Below are positions 8,025 to 16,433 of a stretch of DNA of 64,000 nucleotides, one piece after another (position 1 is the first letter of the stretch; each line of letters begins with the position of its first letter). The stretch is from positions 4,725,501 through 4,789,500 of the forward strand of contig NZ_JAUSYN010000002.1 of assembly GCF_030816915.1 (NCBI RefSeq), written 5' to 3'. The notes beneath the pieces are model-generated. The model saw nothing but the letters and a program-made list of their open reading frames with translations. It was not told the origin of the DNA and searched no databases. The translations under genes and the position numbers were made by a program. The stretch comes from Streptomyces sp. B3I8 (lineage in GTDB: Bacteria; Actinomycetota; Actinomycetes; Streptomycetales; Streptomycetaceae).

Positions 8025-8557
8025 GCGGCCACGTTCGCCCGGGTGGCGCAGCGGTCGGAGCAGTAGCGCCGGGATCGGTTGGTCGAGGTGTCCAGGTAGG
8101 CGTTGCGGCACGGGGCGGCCTGGCACAGGCCGAGGCGTTCCACGCCGTACTCGGTGAGGTGGAACGCCAGCCCCATCGCGGCGATCGCCGCGTAGCCGGC
8201 GGTCGCGTTCGACGGATGGTCGGCCAGGTGCATGTGCCACAGCGGGCGGCCGTCGTCGTCGCGGTGGTCGTGCCCGGAGATCTGCGGGCTGACCGGGAAC
8301 TCCAGCAGCAGGGAGTTGAGCAGGTCGACGGCGAGTGTCTCGTCCCCGTCGTTCGCCGCTTCGAACACCCCGCGCAGCCTGCCGCGGACCGAGCGGAACC
8401 GCGTGACGTCGGCGTCGGTGGTGCGTCGGGCCGCCGACTGGTTGGCCCCGAACAGGGCGCGCACGGCCTCCACCGAGGTGAGCGAGTCCTTGCCCCGGGT
8501 CGGCTCCTCGCTGTTGACGAGCCGGACGGCATAGTCCGAGTAATAGGCCAGTTCCAC
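7910..8557 (-). CDS. CGNR zinc finger domain-containing protein (ABATE/CGNR family regulator)
   Basis: The 215-residue protein has an N-terminal ABATE-type stress-response domain (about 1-130). It is followed by a CGNR zinc finger near the C-terminus with cysteines in LGLCQAAPCRN and RRYCSDRCATRANVAAYRA. The family is thought to regulate transcription and is common in actinobacteria. The reading frame runs on about 35 residues past the zinc finger into an Ala/Ser/Arg-rich tail that is antisense to the 3' end of sodX, an overlap of 115 bases. A methyltransferase gene diverges from it. Confidence 0.85.
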   Translation of the reverse strand: MELAYYSDYAVRLVNSEEPTRGKDSLTSVEAVRALFGANQSAARRTTDADVTRFRSVRGRLRGVFEAANDGDETLAVDLLNSLLLEFPVSPQISGHDHRDDDGRPLWHMHLADHPSNATAGYAAIAAMGLAFHLTEYGVERLGLCQAAPCRNAYLDTSTNRSRRYCSDRCATRANVAAYRARKREEADRSADTGRTAVNAQRTSASGERPAGSGR

Positions 8558-8689
8558 TTGTAGTCCTTACGGGCGCACTCTATGGTCGTGCGTACGGTTG
8601 GGTAATAGCCGATCGTGCTCCCAGGGTATTACTCGCAGGCCCCGGGCGGTGCGCGATGCGGCAGGATCGGACGGAGGGCACGAAGGATC

Positions 8690-9457
8690 ATGACGACGCT
8701 CGACACGGCCGCGGCGACCGGCTGGAACGCATGGCAGGAGAGCTGGGACCGGCAGCAGGAGTGGTACATGCCGGACCGGGAGGACCGCTTCCGGATCATG
8801 CTGGACATGGTGGAGGCGTTGGTCGGTACCGCGCCCCGGGTCCTCGACCTGGCCTGCGGCACCGGCACCATCACCGCCCGGCTGCTCACCCGCTTCCCCG
8901 ACGCCACCAGCACCGGTGTCGACCTCGACCCCGCGCTGCTCACCATCGCCCGCGGCACCTTCGAGGGCGACGGGCGGGTGACGTTCGTCGAGGCCGACCT
9001 CAAGGACCCCGACTGGACCGGCCTGCTGCCGCACGACTCCTACGACGCCGTCCTGACCGCCACCGCCCTGCACTGGCTGCACAAGGACCCCCTCGCGAAA
9101 CTCTACGGACGCCTCGCGGGGCTGGTCCGTGACGGCGGCGTCTTCATGAACGCCGACCACATGATCGACGAGACCACGCCCCGTATCAACGCGGCCGAGC
9201 GCGACCGGCGCCACGCCCTCATGGACGAGGCCAGGCGGGCCGGCGCCGTCGACTGGGCCGACTGGTGGCGGCGGGCCGCCGAGGACCCGGCGCTCGCCGG
9301 ACCCACCGCCCGCCGCTTCGAGATCTACGGCGAGCACGCCGACGGCGACGTGCCCTCCGCCCGGTGGCACGCCCGCGTCCTGCGCGAGAAGGGGTTCGCC
9401 GAGGCACGCCCGGTGTGGTGCTCCCCTTCGGACACGCTGCTGCTCGCCCTCAAATAG
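8690..9457 (+). CDS. Class I SAM-dependent methyltransferase
   Basis: The 255-residue protein has a Rossmann-type methyltransferase domain. Motif I is VLDLACGTGTITARL, motif II is the acidic end of TGVDLDPALL, and later strands are YDAVLTATALHWL and LVRDGGVFMNADHM. The first 40 residues (GWNAWQESWDRQQEWYMPDRE) resemble the cap of small-molecule methyltransferases. The ATG at 8690 is preceded by ACGGAGGGCACGAAGGA. It stands alone: the CGNR gene diverges upstream and the ABC importer converges behind a perfect hairpin. The acceptor is unknown. Confidence 0.85.
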   Translation: MTTLDTAAATGWNAWQESWDRQQEWYMPDREDRFRIMLDMVEALVGTAPRVLDLACGTGTITARLLTRFPDATSTGVDLDPALLTIARGTFEGDGRVTFVEADLKDPDWTGLLPHDSYDAVLTATALHWLHKDPLAKLYGRLAGLVRDGGVFMNADHMIDETTPRINAAERDRRHALMDEARRAGAVDWADWWRRAAEDPALAGPTARRFEIYGEHADGDVPSARWHARVLREKGFAEARPVWCSPSDTLLLALK

Positions 9458-9467
9458 GGGCCCGCGG

Positions 9468-9520
9468 CACACACGGCGGGGGGCGGTACGGATGCCCCGT
9501 ACCGCCCCCCGCCGTGTGTG
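9468..9520. terminator. Perfect 24-bp stem, bidirectional terminator
   Basis: Arms 9468-9491 and 9497-9520 are perfectly complementary over 24 bp with a 5-base loop. The hairpin lies between the convergent methyltransferase gene (ends 9457) and the ABC ATPase gene (ends 9537), where it can serve both. There is no T-tract. Confidence 0.8.
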
Positions 9521-9536
9521 TCCCACTGTCCGCGGG

Positions 9537-10337
9537 TCAGAGCACCTTGGACAGGAACGACTTCGTGCGCTCGTGCTGCGGGTCGGTCAGGACCTCGCGC
9601 GGATGGCCGGCCTCGACGACCACACCGTCGTCCATGAACACCAGCGAGTCGCCGACCTCGCGGGCGAAGCCCATCTCGTGGGTGACGACGATCATCGTCA
9701 TGCCGTCCTCCGCGAGGTCCCGCATCACGTCGAGCACCTCGCCGACCAGCTCCGGGTCGAGCGCCGAGGTCGGCTCGTCGAACAGCATCAGCTTCGGCTC
9801 CATCGCCAGCGCGCGGGCGATGGCGACACGCTGCTGCTGACCGCCGGAGAGCTGGGCCGGGTAGTGGCCGGTACGGTCCCCGAGGCCGACGCGGTCCAGC
9901 AGTCGCTGGGCGCGCTCGCGGGCCACCGCCCGGGTCTCGCGCTTGACCTGGACCGGCGCCTCCATGACGTTCTCCAGCGCCGTCATGTGCGGGAAGAGGT
10001 TGAAGCGCTGGAACACCATGCCGATGTCCCGCCGCTGCGCCGCGACCTCCGACTCCTTCAGCTCGTAGAGCTTGTCGCCCTTCTGCCGGTAGCCGACCAG
10101 GCTGCCGTCGACGTAGAGCCGGCCGGCGCTGATCTTCTCCAGGTGGTTGATGCACCGCAGGAAGGTGGACTTGCCGGAACCGGACGGGCCGATCAGGCAG
10201 AACACCTCGCGCGGGTTCACCTCCAGGTCGATGCCCTTGAGGATGTGCGCGAGCCCGAAGGACTTGTGCACCCCCTCGGCCCGGACCATCGGACCGCCGC
10301 TGCCGCTCGTGGCGACGTCCTTGCTCAGACCGGTCAT
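9537..10337 (-). CDS. Amino acid ABC transporter ATP-binding protein
   Basis: This is a PAAT-family (glutamate/glutamine/polar amino acid) ABC ATPase of 266 residues. Walker A is GPSGSGKST (50-58), the Q-loop is [19 protein letters not shown], the signature is LSGGQQQ (163-169), Walker B and D-loop are [15 protein letters not shown], and the H-loop is VVTHEMGFA. Its ATG overlaps the permease stop codon (ATGA), and GGAGGTG lies upstream, so translation is coupled. It energises uptake of the ligand caught by the lipoprotein encoded two genes upstream. Confidence 0.95.
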   Translation of the reverse strand: MTGLSKDVATSGSGGPMVRAEGVHKSFGLAHILKGIDLEVNPREVFCLIGPSGSGKSTFLRCINHLEKISAGRLYVDGSLVGYRQKGDKLYELKESEVAAQRRDIGMVFQRFNLFPHMTALENVMEAPVQVKRETRAVARERAQRLLDRVGLGDRTGHYPAQLSGGQQQRVAIARALAMEPKLMLFDEPTSALDPELVGEVLDVMRDLAEDGMTMIVVTHEMGFAREVGDSLVFMDDGVVVEAGHPREVLTDPQHERTKSFLSKVL

Positions 10338-11260
10338 CGGGACACCTCCGGGCGGCGGAACGAACCGAACAGGGCCAGGTTCTTCCGCAGCCGCTGCAGC
10401 GGGGTCGGCGGCAGGTTGCGGGACGAGCCGCGGGCGTAACGCCGCTCCAGGTAGTACTGGCCGACGCTGAAGACGCTGGTGAGGATCAGGTACCAGATCG
10501 AGGCGACGAAGTAGAGCTCCACCACCGCCAGCGAGGTGCTGGAGATGTCCGTGGAGCGCTTGATCAGTTCGTTGAACTGCACCGCGTACGCCAGCGACGA
10601 GGTCTTCAGCATGTTGATGAACTCGTTGCCGGTCGGCGGCACGATCACCCGCATCGCCTGCGGCAGCACCACGCGCCGCAGCGTCTTGGCCTGCGTCATG
10701 CCCAGCGCGTGCGAGGCCTCCGTCTGGCCCAGGTCGACCGACTGGATGCCGGCCCGGACGATCTCCGACATGTACGCGGCCTCGTTGAGGCCCAGACCCA
10801 GCAGCGCCGCCAGGAACGGCGTCATCACCTGGTTCATCTCGTCCTTGTAGAACCCCAGGTTCAGGATGGGGAAGATGAGCGAGATGTTGTACCAGAGGAG
10901 CAGCTGGACCAGCACCGGAGTGCCGCGGAAGAACCAGATGTAGAACCACGACACCGTGCTGGTGACCGGGTTCGACGACATCCGCATCACGGCGAGGATC
11001 ACGCCGAGGACCAGGCCGAGGAGCATGGCCAGGACCGAGATGTAGAGCGTGTGCCAGACGCCGGACAGGATGGTGCCGTCGGTCAGGTAGTCCGGGATGA
11101 CGTTGTAGTGGATCTTCGCGTTGGAGAAGGCGATCCCGATCAGCACCAGGACCGCGACGACCGCGGCGCCGGCCACCCAGCGGCCGTAGTGACGTACGGG
11201 GATGGCTTTGATCTGTTCCGGTGGCACCGGTGCCGGAACCTTGTCGACTGTGTCGGTCAC
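10334..11260 (-). CDS. Amino acid ABC transporter permease
   Basis: The 308-residue membrane protein is a HisM/GlnP-type permease. About five transmembrane segments are visible after a 25-residue cytoplasmic start (for example [18 protein letters not shown] and [20 protein letters not shown]). The coupling helix region is [27 protein letters not shown], containing the family EAA motif. [12 protein letters not shown] is the usual polar-amino-acid permease motif. As a single permease it probably forms a homodimer. It lies 39 bases after the binding-protein gene and overlaps the ATPase gene by 4 bases. Confidence 0.95.
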   Translation of the reverse strand: MTDTVDKVPAPVPPEQIKAIPVRHYGRWVAGAAVVAVLVLIGIAFSNAKIHYNVIPDYLTDGTILSGVWHTLYISVLAMLLGLVLGVILAVMRMSSNPVTSTVSWFYIWFFRGTPVLVQLLLWYNISLIFPILNLGFYKDEMNQVMTPFLAALLGLGLNEAAYMSEIVRAGIQSVDLGQTEASHALGMTQAKTLRRVVLPQAMRVIVPPTGNEFINMLKTSSLAYAVQFNELIKRSTDISSTSLAVVELYFVASIWYLILTSVFSVGQYYLERRYARGSSRNLPPTPLQRLRKNLALFGSFRRPEVSR

Positions 11261-11299
11261 GGTGACTGCCCTTCGCTCTCGTCGTATCCCCGCCGAGGC

Positions 11300-12259
11300 T
11301 CAGGAGCCACCGTTGATCCTGGCCTCGGTGACGCCGCCGTCCGTGACGTTCCACTTCTCGAGGATCTGCTTGTACTCGCCGTTCTTGATGATGGCGTTCA
11401 GGGCCGCCTGGAGCGCGTCCCGCAGCTGGGTGTCCTTCTTGCCGACGCCGATGCCGTAGGGGCCGGCCTCGATCTGCTCGCCGATGACCTCGAAGTCCTT
11501 GCCGCCGCCGGAGGTCTTCGCGTTGTAGGCCGCCACCGGGAAGTCGTTGAGGTCCGCGACGGACGCGCCCTGCTTCAGACGGAGCAGCGCCTCGGGGTCG
11601 GTGTCGAAGGTCTGCAGCTTGATCGCCTTGCCGCCGTCCTTGGCGCACTTCTTGTTCTGCGCCTTGGCCACGCCCTCCGAGGTGGTGCCGCGCTGCAGGG
11701 CGACGACCTTGCCGCACAGGTCGTCCAGGGACTTGATGCCCTTGGGGTTGCCCTTCTGGACGAGGATCGAGGTGCCGGCGGTGAAGTAGTCGACGAAGTC
11801 GACGCCGTCGCCGGCCTTCTTGCCGCTGTCCGAGTCGATGCCGTTCTGCCGGTCCTTGGTGTCGTTCATCGCCGACATGATCACCTGGGTGCGGCCGGCC
11901 TGCAGACCCACGACGAGCTGGTCGAACTTGCCGTTCTGGAACTGGAACTTCACGCCCAGCTGCTTGCCGAGGGCCTCGGCGATGTCCGGGTCGATGCCGG
12001 TGGCCTTGCCGTCCTTCATGAACTCGACCGGCGGGTAGGCGATGTCCGAGCCGACCTTGATGACACCCGCCTTGCGTATGTCGGAGGGCAGCTTGTCGGC
12101 GAGCGGGGCGGAGGACGAGGAGGACGACGAGCTGTCGCTGTCCTTGTCGGTCTGGTCGCCGCAGCCGGCAAGCAACAGGGTGCCCGCGACCGCGACGGCG
12201 CAGACCGCGGCTGTCCGGGAGCGCGCGGCGGTCGTACGACGGGTGATGCCTGCGGTCAT
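11300..12259 (-). CDS. ABC transporter substrate-binding lipoprotein (polar amino acids)
   Basis: The 319-residue protein is a bacterial extracellular solute-binding protein family 3 member. A lipoprotein signal ends in LLLAGC (lipidated C33), and a Ser/Asp-rich linker of about 20 residues follows. The mature domain starts with [17 protein letters not shown] and contains [12 protein letters not shown] and [18 protein letters not shown], typical of glutamine/glutamate/histidine binders. The ATG at 12259 has GGAGG nearby. It is the first gene of the importer operon. The exact ligand cannot be fixed from the sequence. Confidence 0.93.
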   Translation of the reverse strand: MTAGITRRTTAARSRTAAVCAVAVAGTLLLAGCGDQTDKDSDSSSSSSSSAPLADKLPSDIRKAGVIKVGSDIAYPPVEFMKDGKATGIDPDIAEALGKQLGVKFQFQNGKFDQLVVGLQAGRTQVIMSAMNDTKDRQNGIDSDSGKKAGDGVDFVDYFTAGTSILVQKGNPKGIKSLDDLCGKVVALQRGTTSEGVAKAQNKKCAKDGGKAIKLQTFDTDPEALLRLKQGASVADLNDFPVAAYNAKTSGGGKDFEVIGEQIEAGPYGIGVGKKDTQLRDALQAALNAIIKNGEYKQILEKWNVTDGGVTEARINGGS

Positions 12260-12835
12260 GGTGGGTTCCTCCGGCGGGGTGGGTGGAGCTGCCGATGGGT
12301 CGACGAGAACACACACCATCGGGTGTCGCGACCTCGTATGTTGACGGCATCTTGCCATTCGGACTTCACCAGACAGATGCCTCGCCATGTCAAAATCGGA
12401 TAACGGGTGACCCTGGAACCGTGCGGGCCCGGACGCCACGGCCGGACCATCTGCGGTATTCCTCCCCTCCGGCCGCAGGATTTTCTGGCCATCTCACGAT
12501 GTGGCTGCGCGTTATCTCGCTTATACGCCGCTTCGGCTCTTTACCAGCGCTTTGGTGGAACTTGTCCTGTCATGGGGGATTGATTCCGTCACCGGCATGT
12601 GATGTTTGCTTGCATGTGATCTTGGCTGTACGGGCTCGTCCGGACTCGTCGCCGACGGTCTCCGTCCGGTAAGAAGGTTCTCCACACCCCTCATCCGGGG
12701 CTCAGGGCGCGTGTGCGGCGCGCCCGTCGCGTCTGTGCCCGTGCGTATCACTCATCGGGGCCTCACGCGGTGCCCGCCCACCCCTCACCAGGAGTGGTCA
12801 CCCTCAATCCAAGAAGACCTAAGGGGTATCAAGAA
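12260..12835. other. Divergent promoter region of the amino-acid importer and malic enzyme
   Basis: This 576-base gap is clearly poorer in GC than its surroundings and has no convincing gene. A TTGACA box on the minus strand (12388-12393) is a candidate -35 element for the importer operon. A direct repeat, GCATGTGAT, occurs at 12595-12603 and 12612-12620 (17-base period) on the malic-enzyme side. The long leader before the malic enzyme could hold further control elements, but I recognise no riboswitch. Confidence 0.5.
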
Positions 12836-14068
12836 GTGGCAGCCGAGATCGTCAACCCTCGCAGCGACAGCGGTGCGGCGCAGGACGGCGGGGCGGAGCC
12901 CCTCGATTCCTTCGACGCCTTCGACCCGGCGTTCGCGCTGCACCGCGGCGGCAAGATGGCCGTCCAGGCCACCGTCCCGGTCCGCGACAAGGACGACCTG
13001 TCCCTCGCCTACACCCCCGGCGTCGCGAAGGTGTGCAGCGCCATCGCGGAGCAGCCGGAACTCGTCCACGACTACACGTGGAAGTCCTCCGTCGTCGCCG
13101 TCGTCACCGACGGCACGGCCGTCCTCGGCCTCGGGGACATCGGTCCCGAAGCCTCCCTCCCGGTGATGGAGGGCAAGGCGATCCTGTTCAAGCAGTTCGG
13201 TGGCGTCGACGCGGTCCCGATCGCGCTCGACTGCACCGGGGTCGACGAGATCGTCGAGACCGTCGTCCGGCTCGCGCCCTCCTTCGGCGGGGTCAACCTG
13301 GAGGACATCTCCGCGCCCCGCTGCTTCGAGATCGAGCGCCGGCTCCAGGAGCGCCTCGACATCCCCGTCTTCCACGACGACCAGCACGGCACGGCGGTCG
13401 TGACGCTGGCCGCGCTACGCAACGCCGCCCGGCTGACCGGGCGCACGCTGGGGCAGCTGCGTGCGGTGATCTCCGGCGCAGGGGCGGCCGGGATCGCCAT
13501 CGCCAAGATGCTGATCGAGGCAGGCATCGGGGACGTCGCCGTCGCCGACCGCAAGGGCGTCGTCTCGCGCGAGCGCGAGGACCTGACGCCGGTCAAGCGG
13601 GAGCTGGCCGCGCTCAGCAACAAGGCCGGGCTGTCCGGCTCGCTGGAGTCCGCCCTCGCCGGCGCCGACGTCTTCATCGGCGTCTCCGGCGGTACGGTGC
13701 CGGAGACCGCGGTGGCCTCGATGGCGGACGGCGCGTTCGTGTTCGCCATGGCCAACCCGAACCCCGAGGTGCACCCCGAGGTCGCGCACAAGTACGCGGC
13801 CGTCGTGGCCACGGGGCGGTCGGACTTCCCCAACCAGATCAACAACGTGCTGGCCTTCCCCGGGATCTTCGCGGGGGCGCTGCAGGTGCGGGCCTCGCGG
13901 ATCACGGAGGGAATGAAGATCGCGGCGGCGGAGGCGCTGGTGGCGGTCGTCGGGGACGACCTCGCGGCGGACTACGTGATCCCTTCGCCGTTCGACGAGC
14001 GGGTCGCCCCCGCGGTGACGGCGGCCGTGGCCGCGGCGGCCCGGGCGGAAGGCGTCGCCCGACGCTGA
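12836..14068 (+). CDS. NAD-dependent malic enzyme (malate oxidoreductase, decarboxylating)
   Basis: The 410-residue protein converts malate to pyruvate and CO2 with reduction of NAD(P). The N-terminal malic domain contains [11 protein letters not shown] with the catalytic Tyr, [19 protein letters not shown] and [13 protein letters not shown] with the metal ligands. [13 protein letters not shown] precedes the Rossmann domain with [30 protein letters not shown] and [14 protein letters not shown] are further family signatures. It is the short, single-domain bacterial form without a phosphotransacetylase tail. I chose the GTG at 12836 because homology begins there; a GTG at 12794 would add 14 residues. 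Confidence 0.93.
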   Translation: MAAEIVNPRSDSGAAQDGGAEPLDSFDAFDPAFALHRGGKMAVQATVPVRDKDDLSLAYTPGVAKVCSAIAEQPELVHDYTWKSSVVAVVTDGTAVLGLGDIGPEASLPVMEGKAILFKQFGGVDAVPIALDCTGVDEIVETVVRLAPSFGGVNLEDISAPRCFEIERRLQERLDIPVFHDDQHGTAVVTLAALRNAARLTGRTLGQLRAVISGAGAAGIAIAKMLIEAGIGDVAVADRKGVVSREREDLTPVKRELAALSNKAGLSGSLESALAGADVFIGVSGGTVPETAVASMADGAFVFAMANPNPEVHPEVAHKYAAVVATGRSDFPNQINNVLAFPGIFAGALQVRASRITEGMKIAAAEALVAVVGDDLAADYVIPSPFDERVAPAVTAAVAAAARAEGVARR

Positions 14069-14284
14069 CCTGTCCGGCATGTCCGGTGCCGTGTCCGGCG
14101 TTGATGTGTCCCCGCGTGGACACCGCCGCGCGTCCGGCGCGTGGTCACCCGCCGGGTGCGGCGGTGTTCGTATCGGCGTTGCCGGGTGCCCTCCGTGCGG
14201 GGGTGCCCGGCCCCGGGGCGGCGGGACGCGTGTCACAGCGCGGGCCGGTTCCTCGGGGCGTTGGCGAAGCCTATCGTCGGGGGC

Positions 14285-15250
14285 ATGTTCGCTGCCTATG
14301 CTGCTCGAATCGACCGTGACCAGCCGTTGTCGGGACTTGAGTCGGGGGAGCGTCCGGCCCCCGAGCGCAAACCCGGGTGGACCACCGTGAACGTCAGGGC
14401 CGCCTCCCTGAACCACCACGACCTCTGGTCCCTCAGGGGTGTCGGCCTTCCCGAGGGCGCCCTGCCGATGATCCTCGGCTGCGACGCCGCCGGTGTCGAC
14501 GAGGACGGCAACGAGGTCGTCGTCCACTCCGTCATCGGGGAGAGCGGTCACGGCGTCGGTCACGACGAACGCCGTTCCATCCTCACCGAGCGGTACCAGG
14601 GCACCTTCGCGGAGCAGGTCTCCGTCCCCACCTGGAACCTCCTCCCCAAGCCGAAGGAGCTCTCCTTCGAGCAGGCCGCCTGCCTCCCCACCGCCTGGCT
14701 GACCGCCTACCGCATGCTCTTCACCAACGCGGGCGTACGCCCCGGCGACTCCGTCCTCGTGCAGGGCGCCGGCGGCGGGGTGGCGACCGCCGCGATCGTG
14801 CTCGGCAAGGCGGCCGGACTGCGGGTCTTCGCCACCAGTCGGGACGAGGCCAAGCGCAAGCGGGCCCTCGAACTCGGCGCCGTGGAGGCGCTGGAGACCG
14901 GAGCCCGGCTGCCGCAGCGTGTCGACGCCGTCCTTGAGACCGTCGGCGCCGCGACCTGGTCCCACTCCGTGAAGTCCCTGCGCCCCGGCGGGACCGTCGT
15001 CATCTCCGGTGCCACCAGCGGCGACCGGCCCTCGCACGCCGAGCTCACCCGTATCTTCTTCCTGGAGCTCAAGGTCGTGGGCTCCACCATGGGCAGCAAG
15101 GACGAGCTGGAGGACCTTCTCTCGTTCTGCGCGGCCACCGGCGTGCGGCCGGTCATCGACGAGGTGCTCCCGCTGGACCGGGCGCGCGACGCCTTCGCGC
15201 GCATGGAGGCCGGTGATCAGTTCGGCAAGCTCGTGCTGACCAACGGCTGA
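14285..15250 (+). CDS. Zinc-binding dehydrogenase (NADPH:quinone oxidoreductase-like, MDR family)
   Basis: This is a 321-residue medium-chain dehydrogenase/reductase. The N-terminal GroES-like domain contains VRAASLNHHDLWSLRG and ILGCDAAGVDEDGNEVVVH. The cofactor domain has SVLVQGAGGGVATAAI, the usual quinone-reductase variant of the Rossmann loop. The structural-zinc cysteine cluster of true alcohol dehydrogenases is absent, so it is more likely a quinone or enone reductase. The start at 14285 fits homology but has a weak ribosome-binding site. It follows the malic enzyme by 216 bases, and no functional link is evident. Confidence 0.85.
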   Translation: MFAAYAARIDRDQPLSGLESGERPAPERKPGWTTVNVRAASLNHHDLWSLRGVGLPEGALPMILGCDAAGVDEDGNEVVVHSVIGESGHGVGHDERRSILTERYQGTFAEQVSVPTWNLLPKPKELSFEQAACLPTAWLTAYRMLFTNAGVRPGDSVLVQGAGGGVATAAIVLGKAAGLRVFATSRDEAKRKRALELGAVEALETGARLPQRVDAVLETVGAATWSHSVKSLRPGGTVVISGATSGDRPSHAELTRIFFLELKVVGSTMGSKDELEDLLSFCAATGVRPVIDEVLPLDRARDAFARMEAGDQFGKLVLTNG

Positions 15251-15284
15251 CCTCTCCCTCGCCCTCCCTCCTCTCGTCAACTGC

Positions 15285-15320
15285 GGTTGACAATCGTCCT
15301 GGTGTCAACCTACATTGACA
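15285..15320 (+). promoter_or_regulatory. Probable leaderless promoter overlapped by TTGACA/TGTCAA inverted repeats
   Basis: TTGACA (15287-15292), an 18-base spacer and TACATT (15311-15316) form a good housekeeping-type promoter. Transcription would begin at about 15323, the A of the downstream ATG, so the message would be leaderless. Overlapping inverted repeats (GGTTGACA-N10-TGTCAACC at 15285-15310 and TGTCAA-N6-TTGACA at 15303-15320) cover the promoter and look like operators. GTCAAC at 15276 adds another half-site. Confidence 0.6.
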
Positions 15321-15322
15321 GC

Positions 15323-15532
15323 ATGACGGACGCAACGGATCTCGCCGAGCGTGCCGGTGACCGTGATCCGCGGGTCGGACTGCGGGCGGTCACCGCGCTG
15401 CGCACCCTCCTCGAGCAGCTCGAGGCGGTCCAGGTGCGCAGCGCACGCGAACAGGGCTGGTCGTGGCAGGAGATCGCCGCGGAACTCGGCGTCAGCAGGC
15501 AGGCCGTGCACAAGAAACACGGGAGGCGATGA
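15323..15532 (+). CDS. Small helix-turn-helix protein preceding a Clp-N protein
   Basis: The 69-residue protein is nearly all helical. Its C-terminal half is a clear HTH (WSWQEIAAELGVSRQAVHKKHGRR) of the kind that ends in a basic recognition helix. The N-terminal half (VTALRTLLEQLEAVQVRSAR) could dimerise as a coiled coil. No ribosome-binding site precedes the ATG, which lies at the predicted transcription start. It overlaps the next gene, which has Clp N-terminal repeats, by one base. HTH/Clp-N pairs of this form recur in actinobacteria. I infer that this protein binds the inverted repeats in its own promoter. Confidence 0.8.
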   Translation: MTDATDLAERAGDRDPRVGLRAVTALRTLLEQLEAVQVRSAREQGWSWQEIAAELGVSRQAVHKKHGRR

Positions 15533-16104
15533 TGTTCGAACGGTTCACCGAGGACGCCCGGGAAGTGGTCGTGGGCGCGGTCGCGCACTGCGCCCGGTCC
15601 GGGGAACGGCACGTCGACGAGACACACCTGCTGCTCGCCCTCCTCGACCGGGAGGGCAGCCGCGGCGCGTTCGCGCTGGCGGCCCTCGGACTGCCCGGCC
15701 GGCGCGAGGCGGTGGTGTGCGACCTGGCCGAGGCCCGCCGCAGGGGTGGCCTCACCCGGGCCGACGCGGACGCTCTCGACGGCCTCGGCATCGACCTCAC
15801 CGAGATCGTCACCAGGGTCGAGGAGATCCACGGGCGGGGCGTCCTCGCGGCGGCCGGGAAGAACTCCGGCAGCCGCCGGTCCGGACGTCGGCCCTTCGCC
15901 CGCGGGGCCAAGGAGACGCTGGCGGGCGCCCTGCGTGCCGCCACCGCCCGGCGCGACCGGCACATCGGGGACGAGCACCTCCTGCTCGCCCTGACCGCCC
16001 GCCCCGGGGTACCCGCCGAGGTGCTGGCCGACCACGGGGTGACCCACGAGTCCCTGTCCCGGGTCCTCTATGGCCCCGCCGGCGGCGAGGCCCGCGCGAG
16101 CTGA
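15532..16104 (+). CDS. Clp N-terminal repeat domain protein (stand-alone, no ATPase)
   Basis: This 190-residue protein carries two Clp-N repeat units like those at the N-terminus of ClpA/ClpC. They are MFERFTEDAREVVVGAVAHC...HVDETHLLLALL and FARGAKETLAGALRAA...HIGDEHLLLALT. No AAA+ domain follows, so it cannot unfold proteins itself. It may act as an adaptor, inhibitor or substrate mimic for a Clp machine. The start overlaps the stop of the HTH gene (TGATG) with GGGAGG five bases upstream, so the two are translationally coupled. ATG 15529 is an alternative start. Confidence 0.85.
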   Translation: MFERFTEDAREVVVGAVAHCARSGERHVDETHLLLALLDREGSRGAFALAALGLPGRREAVVCDLAEARRRGGLTRADADALDGLGIDLTEIVTRVEEIHGRGVLAAAGKNSGSRRSGRRPFARGAKETLAGALRAATARRDRHIGDEHLLLALTARPGVPAEVLADHGVTHESLSRVLYGPAGGEARAS

Positions 16105-16192
16105 CCCGGGTCGAACCGGGACGACGCCGGCTGACTCGGGATGATGTGGGCTGACCCGGGCTGATTCCGGCGGCAGTGCCGGACCGCCGTCC

Positions 16193-16433
16193 AGGGCCTG
16201 TTGCGAGTCCCGCCTGCCGCGCGACGCAATGAACGCTCCCCCAAGCTCCCGGCTTCGCTCGGGCAGGGGGACCCCCTCTCGCCGTACCGGGCCCAGACCC
16301 GAGTACATCCGGTACGAGGGCCTGGGCCCGGCATTCCCCCGAGCTCTTCGAGCAGGGGGGACCCCCAGAGCACGCACCTGACGCCGCAGGGCCCGCCCTC
16401 CGTGCGGACGACGGGACTTTCGCAACAGGCCCT
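16193..16433. mobile_element. MITE-like element with imperfect 22-bp terminal inverted repeats
   Basis: The ends 16193-16212 and 16412-16433 are inverted copies of AGGGCCTGTTGCGA(AA)GTCCCG, differing only by an AA insertion. Inside are nested palindromes: two hairpins of the type CCCCC(A/G)AGCT...GGGGGACCCCC (about 16236-16275 and 16334-16375) and a central CCGGGCCCAG/CTGGGCCCGG pair. There is no ORF. The end sequence recalls IS5-type transposon ends, so a relative could mobilise it in trans. Its right end meets the TAG stop codon of the PadR gene. The 327-base gap it occupies separates two convergent genes. Confidence 0.7.

Noticed and set aside
12260..12835. Riboswitch in the long leader of the malic enzyme gene
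   Set aside because: The leader is long and relatively AT-rich, but I could not recognise the conserved core of any known class. A covariance-model search would be needed, and none can be run here.
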